Of a DNA stretch of 17,035 bases, positions 1 through 7,850 are shown one piece after another. Origin of the DNA: JBLEFH01 sp047345645. GTDB lineage: Bacteria; Pseudomonadota; Alphaproteobacteria; Rhodobacterales; Rhodobacteraceae. The position numbers and the translations under genes were made by a program. Within the stretch, counting starts at the first letter, position 1. The number at the start of each line of letters is the position of its first letter. The stretch lies in assembly GCA_047345645.1 (NCBI GenBank), contig JBLEFH010000014.1; one strand, given 5' to 3'. Below the pieces are notes generated by a model. It was not told where the DNA came from. It worked only from the letters and a program-made list of their open reading frames with translations, and did not search any database.

Positions 1-119
1 GCGACCGGGCGTCTCAACCGTCTCTATGTCGAGCTGCTGAAGGATAACCCCGAATGGGGCACCGCCGCGCGCCGCCACGACATGAACCACTTCATGGCGC
101 GGCTGATCTTCTGCTTCTT
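1..119. repeat. terminal direct repeat (left copy), circular assembly overlap
   Basis: Identical base for base to 16917-17035. The repeat lies inside one open reading frame that is intact only if the ends are joined. It is therefore an assembly overlap of a circular molecule and not a biological duplication. Confidence 0.93.
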
Positions 120-2331
120 CGCGGAAGATACCGACATCTTCACGGAAGCAGATCAGTTCACCGGCACGATCGAGCGCATGAGCGAGAAGGACAGCTCGAA
201 CACCCACGAGGTGATCAGCACGCTCTTCAAGGCCATGAACACCAAGACGGCCGATCGCACCGCCGCAGGCATCCCCCGTTGGGCCAATGTTTTTCCCTAC
301 GTCAATGGCGGGCTGTTTTCGGGTGGAACGGACGTGCCGCGTTTCTCGAAGATTGCTCGCTCTTACCTTCTGCACATCGGCAAGCTCGACTGGACGAAGA
401 TCAACCCCGACATCTTCGGGTCGATGATCCAGGCCGTCGCCGATGACGAGGAACGCGGCGCTCTGGGGATGCACTACACATCCGTGCCGAACATCCTGAA
501 GGTGCTGAACCCGCTCTTCCTCGATGACCTTCGCGAAAAGCTGGACGAGGCAGGCGACAACCCCCGCAAGCTTCTCAACCTGCGCAATCGGATGGCGCGG
601 ATCAGGGTTTTCGACCCCGCCTGCGGATCGGGAAACTTCCTGGTCATCGCCTACAAGGAGATGCGGGCGATAGAAGCCGAGATCAACAAGCGGCGCGGCG
701 AGGCCGACCGCCGCACCGACATCCCGCTCACTAATTTTCGCGGGATCGAGCTGCGCGACTTCCCTGCCGAGATCGCGCGGCTGGCGCTGATCATCGCCGA
801 GTATCAGTGCGACGTAACCTATCGCGGTCAGAAAGAGGCACTGGCCGAGTTTCTGCCGCTCGATGCCATGAACTGGATCACTTGCGGCAATGCGCTGAGG
901 CTCGATTGGCTGAGCATTTGCCCGCCCACGGGGACGGGGGTGAAGCACCATGCCGATGACCTGTTCATGTCCCCTGTCGATCAAGCCGAGATCGACTTCG
1001 AAAATGAGGGAGGAGAGACCTACATCTGTGGCAACCCGCCTTATCTCGGGTCTAAGTGGCAAAGCTCCGAACAGAAGCAAGACCTCGGGCGCATATTTGA
1101 AGGTCGAACAAAAAGCTGGAAATCGCTCGACTATGTGGCAGGGTGGTTTATAAAAGCGGCCGATTACGGCATTCACACACCAACCGTCTCAGCCTTCGTT
1201 TCGACAAACTCGATATGCCAAGGTCTACAGGTATCAATCCTTTGGCCGTTAATTTTCCAGACGGGACATGAGATTGCTTTCGCTCATACCAGTTTTAAGT
1301 GGGCAAACTTAGCAAGCCACAATGCGGGTGTAACCGTCGCTATTGTCGCTATTTCCAATCACGTTTCTAAAGAAAGAAAGCTCTACTCGGAAGCTGATGC
1401 GGGAGGGGTTCTTTTAGCTGAGCCCGATAACATCAACGCATATTTGGTTTCTGGTAAAAATATTGAAGTTAGCCCCTTGCGGAAGTCTATTTCTGGGGCG
1501 GCATACATGGACTTGGGGAATATGCCCAAAGACGGTGGCAACTTACTGATGTCTCGACAAGAGGCCGACGATCTAATTGCGAAGGAACCTTCGGCGCGAA
1601 AATTTGTTTTTGACTTCGTGGGCTCTCAAGAATTCGTCAAAGGAATTGTTAGGCGTTGCATTTGGATTGAAGATGATCAAGTGGATGAGGCCAGCAGATC
1701 GGTCGAGATAGCGCGTCGTCTCGAAGGCGTCAGGAGGATGCGTCTTTCTAGCGATGCTGAGTCAACAAGAGCATATGCAAATCGTGCTCACAGATTTAAA
1801 CAGATACAAGGCAGGGGAAAGAATTCTTCAATTGTTGTCCCAAAGGTTAGTTCTGAGAACCGCCCCTACCTTCCAGTTGGGTTGCTCTCTCAACATTCTA
1901 TTGTTTCGGACAATGCCTTTGCCCTCTACGATGCGCCGCTCTGGAACATGGCGCTGATCGCCTCGAAGCTGCATCTAGTCTGGATTGCTACGGTGTGCGG
2001 CCAGCTTGAAACCCGCCTCCGCTACTCGAACACGATGGGCTGGAACACGTTTCCCGTGCCGAAACTGACCGAAAAGAATAAGGAAGACCTGACCCGCTGC
2101 GCCGAGGACATCCTTCTAGCGCGCGAGGCACATTTCCCCGCAACGATTGCCGACCTATACGAAGTGAAGGACGGCGAAACGAAGATGCCACACGACTTGC
2201 GCGCCGCCCATGACCGCAACGACGAAACCCTTGAGCGTATCTACATCGGCCGTCGCTTCCGCAACGACACCGAGCGCCTCGAAAAGCTCTTCGAGCTCTA
2301 CACCCGCATGATCAAGAAGGGGGCGGCATGA
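1..2331 (+). CDS. MmeI-like class I SAM-dependent DNA methyltransferase (3' part; gene continues from 16485 across the circular join)
   Basis: This is the C-terminal 777 residues of a 920-aa protein whose start lies at 16485; base 1 is in frame with the upstream part. It should methylate adenine in a specific DNA sequence. SAM-binding motif I (DPACGSGNF) is at about residues 349-357 of the full protein and catalytic motif IV (NPPY) at 489-492, the order of gamma-type N6-adenine methylases. The target-recognition region follows (about 524-778). The conserved MmeI-family tail RYSNTMGWNTFPVP is encoded near 2022-2063. Total length matches MmeI itself (919 aa). The DNA of the recognition region (about 1060-1910) is clearly AT-richer than the flanks, as expected where specificity domains are exchanged. 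The stop overlaps the next start (ATGA at 2328-2331), so translation is coupled. Seen: motifs and frame. Inferred: role as modification and specificity subunit of the operon. Confidence 0.93.
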   Translation, partial: ATGRLNRLYVELLKDNPEWGTAARRHDMNHFMARLIFCFFAEDTDIFTEADQFTGTIERMSEKDSSNTHEVISTLFKAMNTKTADRTAAGIPRWANVFPYVNGGLFSGGTDVPRFSKIARSYLLHIGKLDWTKINPDIFGSMIQAVADDEERGALGMHYTSVPNILKVLNPLFLDDLREKLDEAGDNPRKLLNLRNRMARIRVFDPACGSGNFLVIAYKEMRAIEAEINKRRGEADRRTDIPLTNFRGIELRDFPAEIARLALIIAEYQCDVTYRGQKEALAEFLPLDAMNWITCGNALRLDWLSICPPTGTGVKHHADDLFMSPVDQAEIDFENEGGETYICGNPPYLGSKWQSSEQKQDLGRIFEGRTKSWKSLDYVAGWFIKAADYGIHTPTVSAFVSTNSICQGLQVSILWPLIFQTGHEIAFAHTSFKWANLASHNAGVTVAIVAISNHVSKERKLYSEADAGGVLLAEPDNINAYLVSGKNIEVSPLRKSISGAAYMDLGNMPKDGGNLLMSRQEADDLIAKEPSARKFVFDFVGSQEFVKGIVRRCIWIEDDQVDEASRSVEIARRLEGVRRMRLSSDAESTRAYANRAHRFKQIQGRGKNSSIVVPKVSSENRPYLPVGLLSQHSIVSDNAFALYDAPLWNMALIASKLHLVWIATVCGQLETRLRYSNTMGWNTFPVPKLTEKNKEDLTRCAEDILLAREAHFPATIADLYEVKDGETKMPHDLRAAHDRNDETLERIYIGRRFRNDTERLEKLFELYTRMIKKGAA

Positions 2332-2741
2332 GCCAGTTTGCCCCCATCCCCTATGCCGACCTCAATTCGCGCCAGAAGGAAAACTACAACTTCCACAAGG
2401 TCGCCGCACGCATGGCCGATTACGGCTTCAACTGCCTGCGCCTCACCGACGATTGGCAGGGGGCAGATTTCATCGCCTGCCACATCGATGGCGAGACCTT
2501 CCTGAAGGTGCAGCTCAAGGGGCGGCTGGTCATCGACCGCAAGTATCAGGGGAAGGGCATCCACATCGCCTTCATCCTTGGCGATGCTGCCTATCTCTAT
2601 GACCATGACCGTCTTGTCGCCCATCTCGAAGCCAAAGGGCTCATCGGCGACGATAGCGTGACCTGGCACGAGAAGGGCTTTCGGAGCTGGCCGACCCCGC
2701 CTGCTTGGGCAATCAATTTTTTAGAAGAGTTCAGGATTTGA
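2328..2741 (+). CDS. small PD-(D/E)xK-like putative nuclease
   Basis: A 137-aa soluble protein. It has an N-terminal helix (residues about 14-33), then GADF with Asp47, then a strand FLKVQLKGR with Gln62 and Lys64. The spacing D-x14-Q-x-K fits the PD-(D/E)xK fold in its Q-x-K variant, seen in several restriction enzymes and in the intron-encoded endonuclease group. The later strand AAYLYDHDRLV also fits that fold. The ATG overlaps the methyltransferase stop by four bases, and its own stop is followed after two bases by the helicase ATG, so the product is probably made in step with both. Since the methyltransferase seems to have lost its own nuclease motif, this protein is a good candidate for the cutting subunit. 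The fold call is from motif pattern only; it could also be a catalytically dead DNA-binding relative. Confidence 0.62.
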   Translation: MSQFAPIPYADLNSRQKENYNFHKVAARMADYGFNCLRLTDDWQGADFIACHIDGETFLKVQLKGRLVIDRKYQGKGIHIAFILGDAAYLYDHDRLVAHLEAKGLIGDDSVTWHEKGFRSWPTPPAWAINFLEEFRI

Positions 2742-2743
2742 CC

Positions 2744-4795
2744 ATGGCCAAAAATGTTCCCTCCATTTCCGTCACCTACGCCCAGACCGGCAGTTCGACC
2801 AAATCGAACGAGCTCGGCATGCGGGCGATGCAGGAGCGGGCTTATGAGAAGCGGGGTGAGCAGTATCTTCTGATCAAGTCGCCACCAGCCTCGGGCAAGA
2901 GCCGCGCGCTCATGTTCATCGCGCTCGACAAGCTGCACAACCAGGGGCTCAAGCAGGCGATCGTGGTGGTGCCCGAGAAGTCGATCGGATCGAGCTTCAA
3001 CGACGAGCCGCTGAGCAAGTTCGGCTTCTGGGCAGACTGGACCGTCGCGCCGAAGTGGAACCTCTGCAACTCGCCTGGCACGGATGGAGGCAAGGTCAAA
3101 TCGGTTGGCGCGTTTCTCGAAAGCGGCGACCAGGTGCTTGTGTGCACCCACGCAACCTTCCGCTTTGCCGTGGAGAAGCTTGGGATCGAGGCATTCGATG
3201 ATCGGCTGATCGCCGTGGATGAGTTCCACCATGTTTCAGCGAGCGAAGACAGCATCCTCGGCTCGCAGCTCAACGAATTCATCGCCCGCGACCGCGTGCA
3301 TGTCGTGGCCATGACCGGAAGCTATTTCCGGGGCGATGCTGTGCCGATCCTGTTGCCGGAGAACGAGGCGAAGTTCGACACGATCACCTACACCTACTAC
3401 GAGCAGTTGAACGGTTACAAATACCTGAAAACGCTCGATATCGGCTATTTCTTCTACTCAGGCTCATACGCCGACGACATCCTGAAGGTGCTCGATCCGA
3501 ACGAGAAGACGATCGTGCACATCCCGAACGTGAATTCGCGCGAGAGCACGAAGGACAAGCACCGTGAGGTCGAGCATATCATTGACGCCTTGGGCGACTG
3601 GCAAGGCACCGATCCGGCCACGGGTTTCCAGCTTGTGAAGACCGCCGAGGGCAAGATTCTGAGGATCGCTGATTTGGTCGATGATGAGACCGTGAAGAGA
3701 GACAAGGTATCGAGCGCGCTCAAAGACCCCGCCAACAAAGGTAACCGCGATCATGTGGACATCATCATCGCTCTTGGGATGGCCAAGGAAGGCTTTGACT
3801 GGATTTGGTGCGAACACGCGCTCACGGTCGGATATCGCGCCAGTCTGACCGAGATTGTGCAGATCATCGGTCGGGCGACCCGCGATGCCGAGGGCAAGAC
3901 GCGCGCCCGTTTCACCAACCTGATCGCCGAGCCCGACGCCTCTGAGGCCGCTGTCACTGAAGCGGTGAACGACACGCTGAAGGCGATCGCCGCAAGCTTG
4001 CTCATGGAGCAGGTTCTTGCCCCGCGCTTCAACTTCACTCCGAAGACCCCGAAAAGCGGACCGGTCGAAGGCTTCGACTATGGCGAAGGCGGCTATGATC
4101 CCGACAAGGAGAACATCGGGTTCAGCGAGGAAAGCGGGCAGTTTCAGATCGAGATCAAGGGACTGGCCATGCCCAAGAGCAAGGAGGCCGAGCGCATCTG
4201 CCAGGAAGACCTGAATGAGGTCATCACAGCCTTTGTTCAGGATAAGACGGCGATCGAGCGCGGGCTTTTCGATGAAGAGCTCGTGCCCGAAGAGCTGACT
4301 CAGGTTCGCATGGGTAAGATCGTCGGCGCGAAATTCCCTGAGCTCGACGCTGAGGACCAGAAGGCCGTGCGCCAGCACGCGATTACCGCATTGAACCTGA
4401 CCCAGAAGGCGAAGGAGGCCGCTCTAGCCAGCTCTGACGACGATGCTCAGGCGAGCGGCAACACAGCGCTGATCGACGGGGTGCGCAAGTTCGCGATGGA
4501 CGTGCGCGAGCTCGACATCGACCTGATCGACCGCATCAACCCGTTCGGCGAAGCCTATTCGATTCTAGCCAAGACCATGAGTGAGGAAAGCCTCAAGCAG
4601 GTTGCGGCGGTAATCTCGGCGAAGAAGGTGCAGCTCACGCCGGAAGAGGCGCGTGACCTGGCGCGGCGTGCCGTGAAGTTCAAGCAGGAGCGAGGACGGT
4701 TGCCGTCCATCACGTCTCTCGACGCCTGGGAAAAGAAGATGGCCGAAGGCGTGGCGTTCCTTGCTCGCATGAAGCAGGAGGCTGCCAATGGCTAG
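2744..4795 (+). CDS. SF2 DEAD/DEAH-type helicase/translocase
   Basis: A 683-aa superfamily 2 ATPase. Walker A is SPPASGKSR (residues about 46-54, GKS at 51-53), Walker B is the DEFHH box (159-163), motif III is MTGS (190-193), and motif VI is QIIGRATR (373-380) with its arginine finger. Beyond about residue 395 lies a roughly 290-residue charged, mostly helical region that I cannot assign. The ATG at 2744 is preferred over an upstream in-frame ATG at 2705 because that one lies inside the previous gene, whereas 2744 follows the stop by two bases and has AGGA about eight bases upstream. In restriction systems such helicases translocate DNA to the cutting step; this is the likely role here, with the methyltransferase and the two nuclease candidates as partners. 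The next gene overlaps its end by eight bases. Confidence 0.9.
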   Translation: MAKNVPSISVTYAQTGSSTKSNELGMRAMQERAYEKRGEQYLLIKSPPASGKSRALMFIALDKLHNQGLKQAIVVVPEKSIGSSFNDEPLSKFGFWADWTVAPKWNLCNSPGTDGGKVKSVGAFLESGDQVLVCTHATFRFAVEKLGIEAFDDRLIAVDEFHHVSASEDSILGSQLNEFIARDRVHVVAMTGSYFRGDAVPILLPENEAKFDTITYTYYEQLNGYKYLKTLDIGYFFYSGSYADDILKVLDPNEKTIVHIPNVNSRESTKDKHREVEHIIDALGDWQGTDPATGFQLVKTAEGKILRIADLVDDETVKRDKVSSALKDPANKGNRDHVDIIIALGMAKEGFDWIWCEHALTVGYRASLTEIVQIIGRATRDAEGKTRARFTNLIAEPDASEAAVTEAVNDTLKAIAASLLMEQVLAPRFNFTPKTPKSGPVEGFDYGEGGYDPDKENIGFSEESGQFQIEIKGLAMPKSKEAERICQEDLNEVITAFVQDKTAIERGLFDEELVPEELTQVRMGKIVGAKFPELDAEDQKAVRQHAITALNLTQKAKEAALASSDDDAQASGNTALIDGVRKFAMDVRELDIDLIDRINPFGEAYSILAKTMSEESLKQVAAVISAKKVQLTPEEARDLARRAVKFKQERGRLPSITSLDAWEKKMAEGVAFLARMKQEAANG

Positions 4796-5981
4796 AGAGT
4801 TCACCGAGGAAGACGATGCGCTTCTGGCCGAACTTGGCGTTGAGGTCGAAGCCAAGAAGTCGGTCACGCACACGCCGCGCGAGGAACGTATCATCGCAGG
4901 ATTCGAAGAGATTCAGCGCTTCGCCGAAGAACATGGTCGCGCACCGCAGCACGGCGAAGACCGTGACATCTTCGAGCGGCTCTATGCGGTACGGCTAGAT
5001 CGCATCCGCGAGCTTCGGGAGTGCCGAGAGCTGGTCGAGCCCTTGGACGATACAGGGCTTCTCAGTGGCGCGGTACAAGCGGCCGTGGTGGACACAGAAG
5101 AGCTCGATGATGATGCGCTTTTGGCCGAGCTAGGTATCGAGTTCGAAGCGCCACCGATCACGGAGCTGAAGCACGTCCGATCGACCGCAGAGAAGAAGGC
5201 CGCTGAAGAGGTGGCCAGCCGCGACAGATGCGAGGACTTCGAGACCTTCAAGCCGCTCTTCGAGCAGGTGCAAAAAGAGCTCGATAGCGGCCTCCGCGAC
5301 ACGCGGCCTTTCGAGATGAAGGCCGAGATTGAGAAGGGGCGCTTCTTCGTCGTCGGCGGTCAGAAAGCTTATGTGGCCGAGAAGGGGGAAACGACGATTA
5401 CGGACCAAGGGCGCACGGATGCCCGCCTGCGCGTGATTTTTGACAACGGCACCGAGAGCAACATGCTCATGCGATCACTCCAACGTGCCTTGAACAAGGA
5501 TGAGGCCGGGCGACGGATCACGGAACCGAGCGCCGGTCCCTTGTTTTCCGATCAAACGATCGACGGGGACGAGGCAAGCGGCACGATCTATGTCCTGCGC
5601 AGCAAGTCAGATCATCCGCTCGTCGCTGAGAATCGCGGGCTCGTGCACAAGATCGGCGTGACCAACATGAGCGTTGAAAAGCGTATTGCAGGCGCGCAGC
5701 TTCAGCCGACGTTCTTGATGGCCAATGTCGAGATCGTGGCGACCTACGAGCTCTATAACATCAACCGAACCAAGCTGGAAAACCTGATTCACCGCATCTT
5801 CGAACCCGCAAGGCTTGAGATCGAGATCATGGACAGGTTTGGGCGGCCGGTCGTTCCACGCGAGTGGTTTCTAGTGCCCTTGTTCGCGATCAAGGAGGCT
5901 GTCGAGCGGATCAAGGACGGCACTATTTCTGGCTACAGGTATGATCCAAAACAGGCTTCATTGAAGCGTGTTGTGACATAA
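4788..5981 (+). CDS. GIY-YIG nuclease protein with N-terminal repeat motif
   Basis: A 397-aa protein. The C-terminal third is a GIY-YIG nuclease domain of the T5orf172/MUG113 kind: TIYVL (266-270), KIGVT (288-292), the catalytic arginine in EKRI (R299) and the metal-binding glutamate in KLENL (E331). A middle region (about 175-235) looks like a separate beta-rich domain. The N-terminal half is acidic and helical and contains a duplicated segment: DDALLAELGVEVEA at 9-22 and DDALLAELGIEFEA at 108-121, 12 of 14 identical. The gene overlaps the helicase end by eight bases, so it belongs to the same operon. The role is inferred: a DNA-nicking or cutting component of a restriction-like complex, with the acidic repeats possibly docking to a partner. 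A pure regulatory role cannot be excluded. Confidence 0.86.
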   Translation: MAREFTEEDDALLAELGVEVEAKKSVTHTPREERIIAGFEEIQRFAEEHGRAPQHGEDRDIFERLYAVRLDRIRELRECRELVEPLDDTGLLSGAVQAAVVDTEELDDDALLAELGIEFEAPPITELKHVRSTAEKKAAEEVASRDRCEDFETFKPLFEQVQKELDSGLRDTRPFEMKAEIEKGRFFVVGGQKAYVAEKGETTITDQGRTDARLRVIFDNGTESNMLMRSLQRALNKDEAGRRITEPSAGPLFSDQTIDGDEASGTIYVLRSKSDHPLVAENRGLVHKIGVTNMSVEKRIAGAQLQPTFLMANVEIVATYELYNINRTKLENLIHRIFEPARLEIEIMDRFGRPVVPREWFLVPLFAIKEAVERIKDGTISGYRYDPKQASLKRVVT

Positions 5982-6026
5982 TCGTGGGGGGCAGTCAGAA
6001 AAGGAACGAGGAAGGGGCTTTGGGTT

Positions 6027-7748
6027 GTGAGTGAATTGCGCGGTTTGATTCTCAAGGCTTTGTTATCAAAGGGGTATTTTCCAAAGGAGCTCCCGCCCGT
6101 TTTCACGACCAAAGACTTCGGTTCAAATGCCGATGAAATCATACACGATTGGCACAAGGCGAAGGTCTTTGAGATCAAGGACGCGAAGGACTTCGGAAAA
6201 ATTGGTGGCAAAAAGTTTCGCTCGAAGTACAGCTACAAGAAAATTCCATCTGCCGATCCAGAAGTTATTTCAAAGCCGAAGAAGCTGTATGAGCGCCGAA
6301 ACATTCATGTGACCCACCCAATCCCGCAAGCGTTGCTAACTAAGGAGCTGGCGGAGAATTGGCCAAAAGTTCAGAAGTGGCTTTCAAGGCAAAGGTATTC
6401 CGAGGACGAAATCCATGTTTCCGATAGATATGAGCGGGCAATCAAGGGAATAAATTTTCCTATTCATAGGGCAAAGACAAGCTATCTAGAGGCGACATCG
6501 GACTGGCTGATAAAGACGGATATTTCCCGATTTTATCCAACGATTTATACTCACTCGATCCCTTGGGCAGCCTATGGGAAGGAAAGAGTAAAGAGTGCCC
6601 TCAAGACCTACGAGGGAACTTTTGCGGATCGACTTGACTTGCTTGTTCGTAGTTGTAATCGGAACCAAACAATCGGGGTACCGATCGGTCCTGAGACATC
6701 TCGAATACTGGCGGAGATCATTTCATCTAGGATCGATTCGGACTTTTCCACTCAGCTTGGGGATTTGCCTGGTGAGGTTGTGGATCGGCTGCAAGACGAT
6801 TGGACGGTTGGGTCTGCAACGCTAGAAAGATCGGAAAAGATACTTTCAGTTATTTCAAGTTGTTATCGGGAGTACGGACTTGAGATTAACGGAAGTAAGA
6901 CATCGATCAGTCATATATTGGCATCGGATCAGGAAAGCTGGAAATCAGAGATATCCGCGTTTCTGTCGCATCGACGCGGCGGGCTGTACCGCAGCAGGCT
7001 AGAAGAATTCTTGGCATTATGCTTGAGGCTGCAACTTGAACACCCAAGTGCGCCAGTTTTGAACTATGCCTTGTCTATCATTGAGGGGCGTAGATTCGGC
7101 CCCAAGGATATCGAGGTTTTGGAGTCGTTTTTGTTGAAGGCGGCTGCGATCGCACCGATATCGATGGATCGTGTGTGTAGGATCATCCTGAATATTGATC
7201 ACACATCCGGAGGACTTTCTAAAGAGAGACTGGCCAAGAGGTTTACGGGTCTGGCCGAGCGGCACTTTGAAAACGGGGCTCTCTTCGAGGTAATCTGGCT
7301 TCTGTACACACTTCGAGGGCTCAAAAAGCCGATCAAGTCATTTAAAATTATGAAATATGCGGAGAATGTGCAGTCGAGCGCGATCCGTCTGCTATTGTTG
7401 GACATGACATCGAAAGGGTTGTGTGTGACACCAGCCCCCGCCGGAATGTGGGAAGACGAGATCAACGAGCAGCGTATTTTGTCGGATTGGAGCTGGCTGG
7501 CTGCTTACGAGGGAATTCGCAAAGGCTGGCTGAAAGACAAGCAAGGGGTTATGGCGCATCCATTTTTTAGAGCGATGAACGACAAAGATGTTGTGTTCTA
7601 TGATCCTCTTAAGAACGTGAGAAAATCAGCTAGCGTCAAGCGCGACCGTAGTCGGGAACGCCGAGAGCAGAACCTTGAAGTAATGAACTTTCTTGAGGCT
7701 CTTCGGGGTGTTGATTTCCAGATCGATACGGGTTGGTCAGAGTACTAA
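6027..7748 (+). CDS. defence-type reverse transcriptase (unknown-group/Abi-like)
   Basis: A 573-aa RNA-directed DNA polymerase. RT motif A is KTDISRFYPTIY (Asp165), motif B is IGVPIGPETSRILAEI (216-231), motif C is LQDDW (catalytic Asp257, Asp258), where most RTs have YxDD, and motif D is GLEINGSKT (284-292). About 260 residues follow the polymerase core, helical in appearance, with conserved-looking aromatic patches (SDWSWLAAYEG, VVFYD). This resembles DRT/Abi-type antiviral RTs rather than group II intron or retron RTs, since there is no maturase X or HNH domain. The start is GTG at 6027, with GAAGGGG about nine bases upstream. It lies 45 bases after the GIY-YIG gene, probably in the same transcript. 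Its DNA is AT-richer (about 45% GC in a sampled 60-base line), which suggests separate acquisition. I cannot name the exact DRT class. Confidence 0.9.
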   Translation: MSELRGLILKALLSKGYFPKELPPVFTTKDFGSNADEIIHDWHKAKVFEIKDAKDFGKIGGKKFRSKYSYKKIPSADPEVISKPKKLYERRNIHVTHPIPQALLTKELAENWPKVQKWLSRQRYSEDEIHVSDRYERAIKGINFPIHRAKTSYLEATSDWLIKTDISRFYPTIYTHSIPWAAYGKERVKSALKTYEGTFADRLDLLVRSCNRNQTIGVPIGPETSRILAEIISSRIDSDFSTQLGDLPGEVVDRLQDDWTVGSATLERSEKILSVISSCYREYGLEINGSKTSISHILASDQESWKSEISAFLSHRRGGLYRSRLEEFLALCLRLQLEHPSAPVLNYALSIIEGRRFGPKDIEVLESFLLKAAAIAPISMDRVCRIILNIDHTSGGLSKERLAKRFTGLAERHFENGALFEVIWLLYTLRGLKKPIKSFKIMKYAENVQSSAIRLLLLDMTSKGLCVTPAPAGMWEDEINEQRILSDWSWLAAYEGIRKGWLKDKQGVMAHPFFRAMNDKDVVFYDPLKNVRKSASVKRDRSRERREQNLEVMNFLEALRGVDFQIDTGWSEY

Positions 7749-7760
7749 GCCGTGCCGTAG

Positions 7761-7794
7761 GCGTGCAAAAATCAAGACTTATGCACGCTTTTTT
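7761..7794 (+). terminator. putative intrinsic terminator of the defence operon, coinciding with res subsite I
   Basis: GCGTGCA (7761-7767) pairs with TGCACGC (7782-7788), with two more pairs after one mismatch, and six T follow at once (7789-7794). It lies 13 bases after the RT stop, the right place to end the rightward transcript. The loop of about 14 bases makes the stem modest, so efficiency is uncertain. Confidence 0.55.
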
Positions 7795-7843
7795 CGCGCC
7801 AATGATATCAATCGCTTGGAGCGTGCATAAATAGCGTGCATAA
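7761..7843. promoter_or_regulatory. res-like recombination/operator site for the serine resolvase
   Basis: The 10-base motif GCGTGCATAA occurs twice directly (7821-7830, 7834-7843), once inverted (7779-7788) and once with a single change (7761-7770). The inverted pair 7761-7788 spans exactly 28 bp, the size of res subsite I in Tn3-family systems, and could be the crossover site. The direct copies nearer the gene would be accessory binding sites. It sits immediately upstream of the resolvase gene, as res sites do. Assignment to resolvase binding is inferred from position and architecture. Confidence 0.65.
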
Positions 7844-7844
7844 T
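7816..7844 (+). promoter_or_regulatory. putative resolvase promoter inside the res site
   Basis: TTGGAG (7816-7821) and CATAAT (7839-7844) are separated by 17 bases. Both resolvase-motif direct repeats lie between or over these boxes, so bound resolvase would repress its own gene. The predicted transcription start, about seven bases after the -10, falls on the ATG at 7851, which fits a leaderless mRNA, as no ribosome binding site is visible. Confidence 0.4.
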
Positions 7845-7850
7845 GTACGT

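Noticed and set aside
1..119. Phage-like terminal redundancy
   Set aside because: No phage structural or packaging genes; the repeat lies within one plasmid gene and fits a circular assembly overlap.
3464..4378. 304-codon open frame on the minus strand
   Set aside because: Antisense to the helicase, no motif, no start signal.
1..5981. BREX, DISARM or classical type I/III restriction system
   Set aside because: No PglZ, BrxC, DrmB, HsdS or separate Mod/Res pair of the usual kind; the gene set differs.
5982..6026. Retron-type ncRNA before the reverse transcriptase
   Set aside because: Only 45 bases are available and no msr/msd-like pairing is seen.
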